Part shown: piece by piece, positions 18,765 through 27,603 of the stretch | Layout: every line of letters begins with the position of its first letter | Numbering within the stretch: position 1 is the stretch's first letter | Assembly (NCBI RefSeq): GCF_000337495.1 | Contig: NZ_AOIS01000067.1 | Location: 211,466-275,465, forward strand | From: Haloterrigena salina JCM 13891 | GTDB lineage: Archaea > Halobacteriota > Halobacteria > Halobacteriales > Natrialbaceae | DNA: 64,000 nucleotides | Reading direction: 5' to 3' | The notes under the pieces: model-generated | Told to the model about the DNA's origin: nothing | Database searches by the model: none | What the model saw: the letters and a program-made list of their open reading frames with translations, nothing else | Translations under genes and position numbers: made by a program

Positions 18765-19097
18765 ATGTATTGGCACGATCTCGTCTTTCTCGGTGGCAGT
18801 TTACTCACCGTCGTCGCGTTGCTCCCGACGCTGCGCGACCTCGACGCGCGAATCCCGCTGGCGACCAGCATCCCCAAGTTCGCGCTCGCCGTGATCTATG
18901 CCGGAACCTTCTACTCGCTGGGGATGACGTTCTCGGCGATCGGACTGCTGGGGACCGCAGTCATGTGGTCGCTCGTCGTTCGGTACCGCTCTCCGACGGG
19001 GCGATACCTCCCGACCGGTCAGTCGGAACCGCCGGTCGACGGCACGACGGTGGCGGAACCGAGCCAGCGTCTCGGCACCGACGGCGACCGACTCTAA
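18765..19097 (+). CDS. Small three-TM membrane protein
   Basis: A 110-residue protein beginning MYWHDLVFLGGSLLTVVALL. Three hydrophobic helices lie at about residues 5-22, 34-52 and 55-72, with a short cytoplasmic loop. A polar tail of about 35 residues follows. A TATA-like CTATTTACTC at 18736-18745 precedes the ATG by the right distance. It has no recognised family and no operon partner. Function unknown. Confidence 0.7.
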   Translation: MYWHDLVFLGGSLLTVVALLPTLRDLDARIPLATSIPKFALAVIYAGTFYSLGMTFSAIGLLGTAVMWSLVVRYRSPTGRYLPTGQSEPPVDGTTVAEPSQRLGTDGDRL

Positions 19098-19249
19098 GTC
19101 CCGCTCGGCGTTGCCCGCGACCCACGCCGATCGATCGAACGCTGTTATCGGCCCGCTAATTTTAAATCCTCCAAAAATCGTGAACGAATCCGGGGCAGAA
19201 GTTGCCGCACACGGATAGTGTTATATGCGTTCAGTTCCCACGGTCGACA

Positions 19250-19447
19250 ATGAGCGCGCAAGTACAACCGCCGACTGCCCGCGTCTGCGAACGGTGCGGT
19301 CGAACCGAGCGATGGGACGACAACCTCGAGGCCTGGCAAATCGCCCGCGAAGACGGCGAAAAGCAGGTCGGCAATCCACACTGCATTCACGAGTGGGACA
19401 TCAACGGAACGTTCAATCCCGTCACCGGCAACGTAAACGCGGACTGA
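19250..19447 (+). CDS. HEWD-family small zinc-binding-type protein
   Basis: A 65-residue protein. An N-terminal CERCGRTERWDDN carries a CxxC pair, and GNPHCIHEWDINGTFNPV carries a further Cys, two His and the conserved HEWD sequence that gives the family its name. The start ATG at 19250 fits a TTATAT TATA element near 19221; an upstream in-frame ATG at 19202 lies before this promoter. Haloarchaea are rich in such small zinc-finger proteins. No biochemical function is known to me. Confidence 0.85.
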   Translation: MSAQVQPPTARVCERCGRTERWDDNLEAWQIAREDGEKQVGNPHCIHEWDINGTFNPVTGNVNAD

Positions 19448-19559
19448 CGAGGGCGGCCGTCCGGACCGACGCGGATCCCCGGTGCTAGAGCTTTGCGGTC
19501 ATCTCGTGACGACGGCGTCACGGGACTTTTCTCCGTCTCGAGCGTAGCCGACGACACGA

Positions 19560-19862
19560 ATGCCAACGGTCTACATCACGGCTCCGCCGTCCGAAGCGGA
19601 TAGAATCGCCGAGACGCTCGTCGAGGACCGACTCGCGGCCTGCGTCAACCGACTGTCGACGACCTCCACCTACCGCTGGGAGGGCGAGGTTCACCGCGAC
19701 GACGAAGCCGTTCTGCTCGCGAAGACGACCGCCGACGCCTACGACGACCTGATCAACCGCGTCGAAGCGATCCACCCGTACGACGTCCCCTGTATCGAAC
19801 GCTTCGACGAGGCCCACGTCCTCGAGTCGTTCGCCGAGTGGCGGACCGAAAGCGTCGAGTAA
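19560..19862 (+). CDS. cutA: Divalent-cation tolerance protein CutA
   Basis: A 100-residue CutA1 homologue of normal length. The family core is visible: ITAPPSEADRIAETLVEDRLAACVNRL, the TYRWEGEVHRDDEAVLLAKT strand pair, and the HPYDVPCIERFD segment near the C-terminus. CutA1 forms a very stable trimer. Its link to copper tolerance is old and its true function is unsettled. It lies 92 bp before rpl11 but that gene has its own promoter. Confidence 0.95.
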   Translation: MPTVYITAPPSEADRIAETLVEDRLAACVNRLSTTSTYRWEGEVHRDDEAVLLAKTTADAYDDLINRVEAIHPYDVPCIERFDEAHVLESFAEWRTESVE

Positions 19863-19953
19863 CGGCCGCGGCCGCGAGGCGTACGACACCGTATCACAGA
19901 CCTCACTGCCCGAATTAGCAACCCTTAAAACTCGCGCACGGGTTGTGACGGGT

Positions 19954-20442
19954 ATGGCTGGAACCATCGAAGTGCTCGTTCCGGGTGGCCAGGCCAACCC
20001 TGGCCCACCGCTCGGTCCCGAGCTCGGACCGACCCCTGTCGACGTACAGGCGGTCGTACAGGAGATCAACGACCAGACGGAAGCGTTCGACGGCACCGAA
20101 GTCCCCGTCACCGTCGACTACGAGGACGACGGCTCCTTCGAAATCGACGTCGGTGTCCCGCCGACGGCCGAACTGATCAAGGACGAAGCTGACTTCGAGA
20201 CCGGCAGCGGCGAGCCCCAGAAAGACTTCGTCGCGGATCTGTCGGTCGAACAGGTCAAACAGATCGCCGAGCAGAAACACCCCGACCTGCTCGCCTACGA
20301 CGCGAAAAACGCCGCGAAGGAAGTTGTCGGCACCTGCGCCTCGATGGGCGTCACCATCGAGGGCAACGACGCTCGAGAGTTCAAGCAGCGAGTCGACGAC
20401 GGCGAGTACGACGACGTGCTGCTCGACGAAGCGGCAGCGTAG
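19954..20442 (+). CDS. rpl11: 50S ribosomal protein L11
   Basis: A 162-residue L11, the stalk-base protein bound to 23S rRNA near the GTPase centre. It begins MAGTIEVLVPGGQANPGPPL, with GPELGPTPVDVQAVVQEIN, the usual N-terminal helix pair. The C-terminal rRNA-binding domain has SVEQVKQIAEQK and EVVGTCASMGVTIEG. An ATG nine bases upstream (19945) is disfavoured because the CTTAAAAC TATA element (about 19923-19930) would place transcription start at 19954. In other haloarchaea rpl11 is transcribed alone; here it is also physically separated from rpl1. Confidence 0.97.
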   Translation: MAGTIEVLVPGGQANPGPPLGPELGPTPVDVQAVVQEINDQTEAFDGTEVPVTVDYEDDGSFEIDVGVPPTAELIKDEADFETGSGEPQKDFVADLSVEQVKQIAEQKHPDLLAYDAKNAAKEVVGTCASMGVTIEGNDAREFKQRVDDGEYDDVLLDEAAA

Positions 20443-20817
20443 TCGACGAACACTTCATCGTTCTTGTAGTCGACACGGGAGTGTCGTTGCGAGTGCTCGG
20501 AACGCGAGTAGAACGAGTGTGTCGGTGTGTTTCGACGACGGAGTGACGGCGTACTCGACGACTCCTCGAACCGGGAACGCACCGCGTATCCTTCGTTCGT
20601 ACCGCCGACCGATAGCGTAGCTGCGGCGGTCGCCCGCACGCCGTTTACTCGGCCGCTATGGCTGGTTTGCCGGTCCCTACTCGCTTCCGAACGCGGCTTC
20701 ACGAGAGCCCGACGAGAGGCGAACGGAGCCGTAGCTGTGACCTATCCCGCGTTCGGGTGCGCGTACCGAATCATATTGTGATAATAACAAATGATTCGTG
20801 GCTGTTGGAGCCTCGGT
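20443..20817. other. Intergenic region downstream of rpl11
   Basis: No gene, RNA or repeat could be supported in these 375 bp. Short frames here have no protein-like composition. CATATTGTGATAATAAC at about 20773-20789 is the likely promoter of the following MBL-fold gene. Confidence 0.5.
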
Positions 20818-22227
20818 ATGCGAGTGACCTATCTCGAGTCGGCAGCGATTCTCGTCGAAGACGAGCAGACGTCGATTCTCTGTGATCCCTGGCTGGTGGA
20901 CGGCGCGTACTACGGCTCGTGGGCCCACTACCCCGAACCCGAGTTCGATCCGGAGGATTTCAACGACGTCGACTACATCTACATCTCGCACATCCATCCG
21001 GACCACTTCGATCCCGACACGCTCGAGCGCATGGACAGGGACATTCCGGTGCTCGTCCACGACTACCGGTGGGACTACCTCCACGACGCCGTCGCCGCGC
21101 TGGGGTTCGACGTGATCGAGCTGTCCCACGGCGAGCGCACGCCGCTCGAGGGCGACATGCACATCAACGTGCTCGCGGCCGACGGCTGCGATCCGGAGCG
21201 CTGCGGGAACTACTTCGGGTGTACGTGGTACGACGACGACGCGGAGGAGCCGGGCTCGACGCAAGTCGACTCGATGGCGGTTATCGACAACGGGGAGCAG
21301 ACGGTTGTCAACACCAACGACGTGCCGTTTTCGATCGCCGAGTCGGTCTGTCGGACCGTCGCCGACGAGTACGGGACGATCGATCTCCTCTGTCACCAGT
21401 ACAGCGCGGCGCAGTTCTACCCCCAGGCCGTCACCGATTACAGCCACGAGAAGAAGCTCCGCGAACGCGACCGGGTCATCCGCGAGAAACACGAGCGCGC
21501 GCTCAAGTTCATCGACATCTTCGAACCTCGTTTCTACATGCCATTCGCCGGCGAGTACGTGCTGACGGGCGATCTCGCCCACTTGAACGAGTACACGGCG
21601 AATCCGCCCCGCGAGGAAGCGCTCGAGTTCTTCACCGACGCCGTCGACCCCGACGACCACGAGTGCGTCTTCTTGAACTCCGGCGAACACATCGACCTCG
21701 AGACCGGCGAGCGATCCGCGCCGTTCGAGCCGGCGGACCCGGACGCGAAGCGCCGCTACATCGAGGAGGAACTGGCGTCGCGATCGTTCGAGTACGAGGC
21801 CGACCCGATGCCGACGCTGTCGGAGCTCCAGGCGTACGTCCCCTACGCCTACGAGAGTCTCGAGGAGAAGCGCGAGCGGATCGGGTACAGCACCGAGACG
21901 ACGGTCCTGATCTCGCTGGTCGACGATGTCTATCTCGAGCTCTCGATGAACGGCGGCGGCTACCGGTACGTCTCCGATCCGCGCCCCGTGGAGTACGACG
22001 GCTACGTGAAACTCGAGGTCGACGCACGGCTCGTAAAGCGGCTGTTCGAGGGACCTCACAGCGCCTACTGGGCGGACGCGAAGATCGGCTCGCACCTGGG
22101 AGTCCAGAAGGAGCCGGACATCTACGAACGCGGGTTGTTCCTCTGTCTCGGGTCGTTCCACACCCACGGCTACGACGTGCCCATCGAGGCGGACGCGACG
22201 GCGAGTGCGAAAGCGACACAGGACTAG
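20818..22227 (+). CDS. Metallo-beta-lactamase-fold (UlaG-like) protein
   Basis: A 469-residue protein. The start MRVTYLESAAILVEDE at 20818 is preferred because the fold begins directly there; an ATG at 20791 lies very close to the promoter. The metal-binding HxHxDH motif is SHIHPDHFD, preceded by TSILCDPWLVDGAYYGSWAH, typical of MBL proteins of the UlaG/GlcNAc-P-type branch. The C-terminal 200 residues form a separate domain. Related genes are often near cell-surface sugar biosynthesis genes, but nothing here fixes the substrate. It interrupts the usual L11-L1 neighbourhood. Confidence 0.75.
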   Translation: MRVTYLESAAILVEDEQTSILCDPWLVDGAYYGSWAHYPEPEFDPEDFNDVDYIYISHIHPDHFDPDTLERMDRDIPVLVHDYRWDYLHDAVAALGFDVIELSHGERTPLEGDMHINVLAADGCDPERCGNYFGCTWYDDDAEEPGSTQVDSMAVIDNGEQTVVNTNDVPFSIAESVCRTVADEYGTIDLLCHQYSAAQFYPQAVTDYSHEKKLRERDRVIREKHERALKFIDIFEPRFYMPFAGEYVLTGDLAHLNEYTANPPREEALEFFTDAVDPDDHECVFLNSGEHIDLETGERSAPFEPADPDAKRRYIEEELASRSFEYEADPMPTLSELQAYVPYAYESLEEKRERIGYSTETTVLISLVDDVYLELSMNGGGYRYVSDPRPVEYDGYVKLEVDARLVKRLFEGPHSAYWADAKIGSHLGVQKEPDIYERGLFLCLGSFHTHGYDVPIEADATASAKATQD

Positions 22228-22292
22228 TCACGGCGTCTGGCGACGTTCGGGTGTGACGTCTCGTTGGTCTCGTTCGTCGGTCGACCGCCGGG

Positions 22293-22901
22293 TTAGATCT
22301 TGTTCGCGGGGGGGACGGTGCGGTCGTCGGGCCGGGACGTCCCGCCGGTAGCCATAATCACGCGCACGCCCGCGCCGATCCCGAGGGCGCCGGCGAAACC
22401 CGCTACGACGACGGTCAGCGCAAGCGAGAAACCGGCGATGCCGGCGAGTAGACTACCGAGGAAGATACCCACCGAGAGGCGGTCGCGGCCGAGCCGTGCC
22501 GCGATCGACCGTCCGAACGCGACGAAACCGAGGGCGGTGAACGCGGGCACGATCGTTCCGCCGAGGACGATCATCGGAATCCCGAAGAACGGTCCCAGAT
22601 CCGTACCGAGTATCAGGTACCCCGTACTGCCGATTCCGACGACGACGAGCAGTCCCGGCAGGCCGACGCAGATCGAAATAACCGGGCTCCGGCGGGCCTT
22701 CGTTACCGTTCGCGGGGCGTACCCCTGAAGCAATCCGAGCACCACGGCCGCGAACACGAACGCCCCGGCGAACAGGAGCCCCGCCCGCTCGAGCGGGCCG
22801 ATCGTTTCCAGCGTTTCGAAGCCGAGTCCGCCGATCGTCAGCGGCGTAATCGACCCAGTTCCCGTCGCCCCACTAACACTATATAAATCTAATGGCCACA
22901 T
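22293..22901 (-). CDS. Five- or six-TM integral membrane protein
   Basis: A 202-residue hydrophobic protein. A minus-strand TATA-like AATATTATATT near 22928-22938 favours the ATG at 22901 over TTG 22922. Hydrophobic helices are at about residues 37-57, 75-95, 103-125, 140-170. Loops carry GRSIAARLGRDRLS and the tail GGTSRPDDRTVPP is polar. No family was recognised and no catalytic motif is visible. It faces rpl1 from the other strand and converges on the MBL gene. Confidence 0.65.
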   Translation of the reverse strand: MWPLDLYSVSGATGTGSITPLTIGGLGFETLETIGPLERAGLLFAGAFVFAAVVLGLLQGYAPRTVTKARRSPVISICVGLPGLLVVVGIGSTGYLILGTDLGPFFGIPMIVLGGTIVPAFTALGFVAFGRSIAARLGRDRLSVGIFLGSLLAGIAGFSLALTVVVAGFAGALGIGAGVRVIMATGGTSRPDDRTVPPANKI

Positions 22902-23086
22902 ACAGGAAATATACACAATCAAGTAATATAATATTTTCGCTCGCCGGCTGTATTCCTGTGCTTCCCGGCGAGACGGATGCTCGCGTTTCCCGAGCGAACC
23001 GAAAAGCGCGCGGTTCGTCAGCTGATAGTTCGAACGGTACAGAGACTCACGCGTATCGACGAGGTCAGCGCTGGCAGTTCGACGGG

Positions 23087-23092
23087 TTTAAG
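23087..23092 (+). promoter_or_regulatory. TATA element of the rpl1 operon
   Basis: TTTAAG within GACGGGTTTAAGTTCGG. Transcription should begin near 23113-23116, giving an unusually long leader (about 65 nt) for a haloarchaeal mRNA. Confidence 0.5.
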
Positions 23093-23114
23093 TTCGGCAT
23101 GGCACTCCGTTCAA

Positions 23115-23179
23115 AGGAGACAGGCCTAGCCTGTTTCACTGACCCGTAGGAGCACTCCTGCGTACTACGGAGGTGAACG
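23115..23179 (+). promoter_or_regulatory. Structured rpl1 mRNA leader, probable autogenous control site
   Basis: A hairpin of 9 bp (GAGACAGGC at 23117-23125 with GCCTGTTTC at 23129-23137, one G-U pair) precedes a second one: CCGTAG at 23144-23149 pairs perfectly with CTACGG at 23165-23170. The second helix includes the first two G of the Shine-Dalgarno GGAGGTGA (23169-23176), so it could hide the ribosome site. In archaea L1 is known to repress its own mRNA by binding a mimic of its 23S rRNA site. Confidence 0.65.
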
Positions 23180-23812
23180 ATGGCAGATTCGGATATTGAA
23201 ACAGCAGTCGCTCGCGCACTCGAGGACGCCCCCGATCGGAACTTTACCGAGACGGTCGACCTCGCGATCAATCTGCGCGACCTCGACCTAAACGAACCGT
23301 CGAACCGAGTTGACGAGTCTATCGTCCTGCCGTCCGGAACCGGCCAGGATACGCGAATCGTCGTCATTGCCGAGGGAGAAACCGCCGTCCGCGCCGAAGA
23401 GGCGGCGGACGAGGTTCTCTCGGAAGACGACGTGGCCGATCTGGACGATGACGAGGCCAAGGACATGGCCGACGAGACGGACTTCTTCATCGCCGAAGAG
23501 GCGATGATGCAAGATATCGCCCGGCACCTGGGTACCATTCTCGGTCCCCGAGGGAAGATGCCGGACCCGCTCGCGCCCGACGACGACGTCGTCGAGACCG
23601 TCAACCGGCTCAAAAACACCGTGCAGCTTCGCTCCGGCGACCGACGAACGTTCCACACGCTCGTCGGCGCCGAGGACATGGATGCGGAGAACATCGCCGA
23701 CAACATCGACGTCATCCTGCGTCGCCTGCACGCCGACCTCGAGAAGGGGCCCCAGAACATCGACGCCGTCTACGTGAAGACTACGATGGGGCCGTCCGTG
23801 GAGGTGGCCTAA
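23180..23812 (+). CDS. rpl1: 50S ribosomal protein L1
   Basis: A 210-residue L1, the mobile arm of the L1 stalk near the E site and, in archaea, the translational repressor of its own operon. The family sequence [25 protein letters not shown] is present with [15 protein letters not shown] near the N-terminus and [11 protein letters not shown] at the end. It uses a strong GGAGGTGA ribosome binding site, unlike the mostly leaderless neighbours. Two bases separate its stop from the rpl10 start. Confidence 0.97.
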   Translation: MADSDIETAVARALEDAPDRNFTETVDLAINLRDLDLNEPSNRVDESIVLPSGTGQDTRIVVIAEGETAVRAEEAADEVLSEDDVADLDDDEAKDMADETDFFIAEEAMMQDIARHLGTILGPRGKMPDPLAPDDDVVETVNRLKNTVQLRSGDRRTFHTLVGAEDMDAENIADNIDVILRRLHADLEKGPQNIDAVYVKTTMGPSVEVA

Positions 23813-23813
23813 T

Positions 23814-24863
23814 ATGAGCGCACAGGCTGAACGCAAGACCGAGAACCTTCCCCAGTGGAAGCGAGAGGAAGTCGACGAGCTCCAGGAGATCATCGAGAGC
23901 TACGACAGCGTCGGCATCGTCGGCATCACCGGCATTCCGAGCAAGCAGCTCCAGGACATGCGCCGTGATCTGCACGGTACCGCCGAGCTCCGCGTCAGCC
24001 GCAATACCCTGCAGGTCCGCGCACTGGAGCAGTCCGGACTCGAGGACCTCGTCGATCACGTCGAGGGCCAGGTCGGGATCGTCGGCACGAACGACAACCC
24101 GTTCACGCTCTACAAGGAGCTCGAGGCGTCGAAGACGCCCGCCCCGATCAACGAGGGCGAGGTCGCCCCGAACGACATCGTCATCCCCGAGGGTGACACC
24201 GGGGTCGACCCGGGACCGTTCGTCGGCGAACTCCAGAGCATCGGTGCCAACGCACGGATCGAAGAGGGTTCGATTCAGGTCATGGAGGACTCGACGGTCC
24301 TCGAGGCCGGCGGCGAAGTCTCTGCTGATCTGGCGAACGTCCTCAACGAGCTCGGGATCGAGCCCAAGGAGGTCGGACTCGACCTTCGCGCCGTCGTCGC
24401 CGACGGCGTCCTCTTCGACCCCGAGGACCTCGACATCGACGTCGAGGCCTACGAGAGCGACGTGTCGACCGCCGCTGCACGCGCACGGAACCTCGCGATC
24501 AACGCGAGCTTCCCGACCGCGTCGACGGCGCCGACGCTCATCGCCAAGGCCACGGGCGAGGCCAAGAGCCTCGGCCTGCAGGCCGCGATCGAGGACGAAG
24601 AGCTAATGCCCGACCTCGTCAGCAAGGCCGACGCACAGCTGCGTGCGCTCGCGGCCCAGATCGACGACGAGGAGGCGCTGCCTGAGGAACTACAGGACGT
24701 CGACGTGTCCGCCGATTCGGCGGCCGCCGACGAGGGCGAGGACGAATCGGCTGACGAAGACGACGACACCGAAGCTGACGCCGACGAGGCCGACGCCGAC
24801 ACCGACGATGACGACGACGACGGCGGTGACGGCGGGGCCGGTCTCGGCGAGATGTTCGGATAA
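23814..24863 (+). CDS. rpl10: 50S ribosomal protein L10 (P0)
   Basis: A 349-residue archaeal L10/P0, the stalk anchor. The N-terminal rRNA-binding half has [16 protein letters not shown] and [19 protein letters not shown]. An archaeal insertion domain follows ([20 protein letters not shown]). The C-terminal helices bind L12 dimers, and the end is an acidic [11 protein letters not shown] tail with GLGEMFG, nearly the same as the L12 end. Second gene of the rpl1-rpl10-rpl12 transcript. Confidence 0.97.
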   Translation: MSAQAERKTENLPQWKREEVDELQEIIESYDSVGIVGITGIPSKQLQDMRRDLHGTAELRVSRNTLQVRALEQSGLEDLVDHVEGQVGIVGTNDNPFTLYKELEASKTPAPINEGEVAPNDIVIPEGDTGVDPGPFVGELQSIGANARIEEGSIQVMEDSTVLEAGGEVSADLANVLNELGIEPKEVGLDLRAVVADGVLFDPEDLDIDVEAYESDVSTAAARARNLAINASFPTASTAPTLIAKATGEAKSLGLQAAIEDEELMPDLVSKADAQLRALAAQIDDEEALPEELQDVDVSADSAAADEGEDESADEDDDTEADADEADADTDDDDDDGGDGGAGLGEMFG

Positions 24864-24884
24864 TCACTACTGGAGGACACTACA

Positions 24885-25235
24885 ATGGAATACGTTTACG
24901 CTGCACTCATCCTGAACGAATCGGGCGAAGAGATCAACGAAGACAACCTGACCGACGTGCTCGACGCTGCCGGCGTCGACGTCGAGGAGTCCCGAGTCAA
25001 GGCGCTTGTCGCCGCGCTCGAGGACGTCGACATCGACGAGGCAGTCTCCGAGGCCGCCGCGGTCCCCGCGGGCGGAGCCGCCGCAGGCGGCGCCGCGGCC
25101 GGTGACGCCGGCGGCGACGAAGGCGGCGAAGAGGAAGAGGCCGAAGAGACCAGCGACGTCCCGGACACGACGGACGAGGACGACGACGAAGACGACGACG
25201 CCGGCGGCGAGGGCCTCGGCGAGCTCTTCGGCTAA
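24885..25235 (+). CDS. rpl12: 50S ribosomal protein L12 (P1/P2 type)
   Basis: A 116-residue stalk protein. The N-terminal dimerisation domain is [20 protein letters not shown] with the helix [20 protein letters not shown]. An Ala/Gly hinge ([14 protein letters not shown]) and an acidic stretch lead to the conserved C-terminal GEGLGELFG that contacts elongation factors. GGAGGAC at 24871-24877 is its ribosome binding site. The T-rich ATTTTCTTTC near 25264 may end the transcript. Confidence 0.97.
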   Translation: MEYVYAALILNESGEEINEDNLTDVLDAAGVDVEESRVKALVAALEDVDIDEAVSEAAAVPAGGAAAGGAAAGDAGGDEGGEEEEAEETSDVPDTTDEDDDEDDDAGGEGLGELFG

Positions 25236-25323
25236 GTCGCGACGCGACGATTTCAGCAACCTCGATTTTCTTTCGATGCGACGGACGAACAGCTACTTCT
25301 CCGTGCCGCGAGACGAACAGCGT

Positions 25324-26019
25324 GTGACGACCGCCGTCTACTTCGATCTCGACGGAACGCTGTGTACCTACGCGGTCCCGTTCGCGGACCTGTTCGAGGC
25401 GACCGTCTCCCCGTACGGCGAGTCGAGCGACGCCGCCTACGAGACGTACGTCGACCGCCTGCTCGAGGCCCTCGAGCGCTGCGAGGCCGACCCCTACCGC
25501 GAGGCGTTCGGGGCGGTCGCGACCGCGACGGAACTCGACGCGACGCCGGAGACGCTCGCTCGGGAGTACCGCCAGCGAGAACTCGAGGCTACTACTGCGC
25601 CGGCCGCGGCGACGCAGACCGTCGAGCGAGTCGGAAAGACCTGTCCGACCGGAATCCTGACGAACGGCAACGGGCGACAGCAGCGGGCGAAAGTCGAGCG
25701 CCACGGATTCGACGAATCGATCGACGAGATCGTCGTCTCGAGCGACGTCGGCGCGTGGAAACCCGACCGACGGATCTTCGACGCCGCGATAGAGCGGCTG
25801 CCGGCCGACGAGTACGTGTTCGTCGGCGACGACTACGAGGCCGATATCGTCGGCGCACGCGACGCCGGACTCCGGACGGTGTACGTGACGGGAGATGACG
25901 GTCCCGAGGGCAACGAGCCCGCAGCGGCCGCCGACGCCGTCGTCTCGAACGTCGAGGAGTTACTCGAGCCCGAATCCCTTCCGGCACCCGTTCGGAAGCC
26001 GTTCGAGTCGTCGCGCTGA
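25324..26019 (+). CDS. HAD-superfamily hydrolase
   Basis: A 231-residue haloacid-dehalogenase-fold protein. GTG at 25324 gives MTTAVYFDLDGTLCTY, the normal family start; an in-frame ATG at 25276 would add 16 residues. Motifs: nucleophile DLDGT, motif II GILTNGNG, motif III lysine in WKPDRRIF, and motif IV VGDDYEADIVGARDAG. Members are mostly phosphatases of small metabolites (phosphoglycolate-phosphatase-like). The substrate is not evident. It follows rpl12 by 88 bp with T-rich sequence between, so it is probably transcribed separately. Confidence 0.88.
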   Translation: MTTAVYFDLDGTLCTYAVPFADLFEATVSPYGESSDAAYETYVDRLLEALERCEADPYREAFGAVATATELDATPETLAREYRQRELEATTAPAAATQTVERVGKTCPTGILTNGNGRQQRAKVERHGFDESIDEIVVSSDVGAWKPDRRIFDAAIERLPADEYVFVGDDYEADIVGARDAGLRTVYVTGDDGPEGNEPAAAADAVVSNVEELLEPESLPAPVRKPFESSR

Positions 26020-26260
26020 GCCGACCGGCCGGAAGCGATAGAGTGACGCGGAACCGTTCGGAGAAACGACATGATCGGCCACGTCGGGCTCCAGTAGGCC
26101 GGGAGCGCCTGGATCGCAGTGACCCGACCGGAGACGGCGCCGGTCGCCGATACGACGCCGCGTTCGCTCCGACAATTCCGAACGCCATGGCGATCGGTTC
26201 CTCGCCCCGTCGTTCGATCGACCCTCGAGTTTATCCGACGAGCCGCGGCCAGAGGGAGCG

Positions 26261-27508
26261 ATGGCCGCTGTCCCCGCGTCGGTCGAGATCCTCGCCGAGC
26301 CGTCGCTGACGCTGGGACTGCTCGCGTGGCTCCTGGCCGGCGCGGCGCTGGGCTGCTGTAGCGGGCTCGTCCCGGGACTCCACGCGAACAACTTCGCCCT
26401 CCTGCTCGCCGGCTTCGCGCCGTCGATCCCCGGCCGGCCGCTGTTCGTCGGCTGCGCGATGCTCGCGGCCGGCGTCGTCCACACGTTCGTCAACGCCGTT
26501 CCCGCGATGGCGCTCGGGGTGCCCGACGCCGAGATGGCCGTCACCGCGCTGCCGGGCCACCGGCTGGTCCTCGAGGGCCGGGGCTACGAGGCGATCCGGC
26601 TCTCGGCGCTGGGCAGTCTGCTCGCGGTCCTCGCGGCGGTTCCGCTCGCCGTCCCGGTCACGCGGGGCGTGACGGCCGCGTATCCGGCGATCCGGACCCA
26701 CCTCTCAGTCGTGCTGGCGATGGTCGTCGTCGCGCTGATCGCGTCGGAACGGACGTGGTGGACCCGCCTCGGCGGCCTCGTTTCGTTCGCGCTCGCCGCG
26801 ACGCTCGGCGTGCTGACGCTCGATCTCGCGACGGACGCGCCCCTCGAGGCCGGCGGGATGCTCGCGCCGCTGTTCGCGGGCCTGTTCGGCGCGCCGGTGT
26901 TGATCGACGCGATCCGCGGCGGCGGGGTGCCGCCACAGCGCGACGAGTCGATCGCGATGTCCCGACCGCTCGTCGGCGGGACGGCCATCGCCGGGGCGCT
27001 GGCGGGCGCCGTGGTCGGCTACGTTCCGGGCATCTCGGCGGCGATCGCCGCCGTCGCGGTCCTGGTGGTCGTCCCGGGACGATCCGGCGACCGCGGCTAC
27101 ATCGTCGCGACGAGCGGCGTCGACACGGCGAATACGATTTTCGCGCTGTTCGCCCTGGTCGCCATCGGCCAGCCTCGGACCGGCGTGATGGTCGCTTTCG
27201 ACGCCGTAAACGCGCCCCTCGAGTTGCCGGTCCTGGTCGCTGGAATCGTCCTCGCCGGCTGCGTCGGCTTCGTCCTCGTGATCGTCGTCGGGGACGCCTA
27301 TCTCGACCTCGTCGGTCGGACGGACTACTGGAAGATTTCGGTCGCCGTCCTCGCGCTCCTGTGCTGTCTCTCCTATCTCTTTACGGGGCTCGTCGGTGTC
27401 AGCGTCTTCGCTGTCGCGACCGCGGTCGGACTGGTTCCGATTCGCGTCGGCGCCCGCCGCGTCCACCTGATGGGCGTGCTGATCGGCCCGCTGATCGTCG
27501 GCGCGTGA
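26261..27508 (+). CDS. TctA-like tricarboxylate transporter permease (DUF112 family)
   Basis: A 415-residue protein with about ten TM helices. It has two inverted halves each starting with a Gly/Pro-rich re-entrant motif: GCCSGLVPGLHANNFALL near residue 30 and VVGYVPGISAAIAAVAVLV near 250, as in TctA. No TctB or TctC partner is present. A TTTATCC TATA element at about 26231 gives a leaderless start. The substrate may be an organic acid, and the next genes handle a lactone and a hydroxy acid, but this link is inference. Confidence 0.8.
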   Translation: MAAVPASVEILAEPSLTLGLLAWLLAGAALGCCSGLVPGLHANNFALLLAGFAPSIPGRPLFVGCAMLAAGVVHTFVNAVPAMALGVPDAEMAVTALPGHRLVLEGRGYEAIRLSALGSLLAVLAAVPLAVPVTRGVTAAYPAIRTHLSVVLAMVVVALIASERTWWTRLGGLVSFALAATLGVLTLDLATDAPLEAGGMLAPLFAGLFGAPVLIDAIRGGGVPPQRDESIAMSRPLVGGTAIAGALAGAVVGYVPGISAAIAAVAVLVVVPGRSGDRGYIVATSGVDTANTIFALFALVAIGQPRTGVMVAFDAVNAPLELPVLVAGIVLAGCVGFVLVIVVGDAYLDLVGRTDYWKISVAVLALLCCLSYLFTGLVGVSVFAVATAVGLVPIRVGARRVHLMGVLIGPLIVGA

Positions 27509-27603
27509 CCGCCGCGGCAAAAGTGCTCGCCACCATCTCTGGGTGTGATCCTCACGCAAACGTTTTTTCGCGGAATCAGTGTAGGAACTCGCAGTGTCTT
27601 CAA

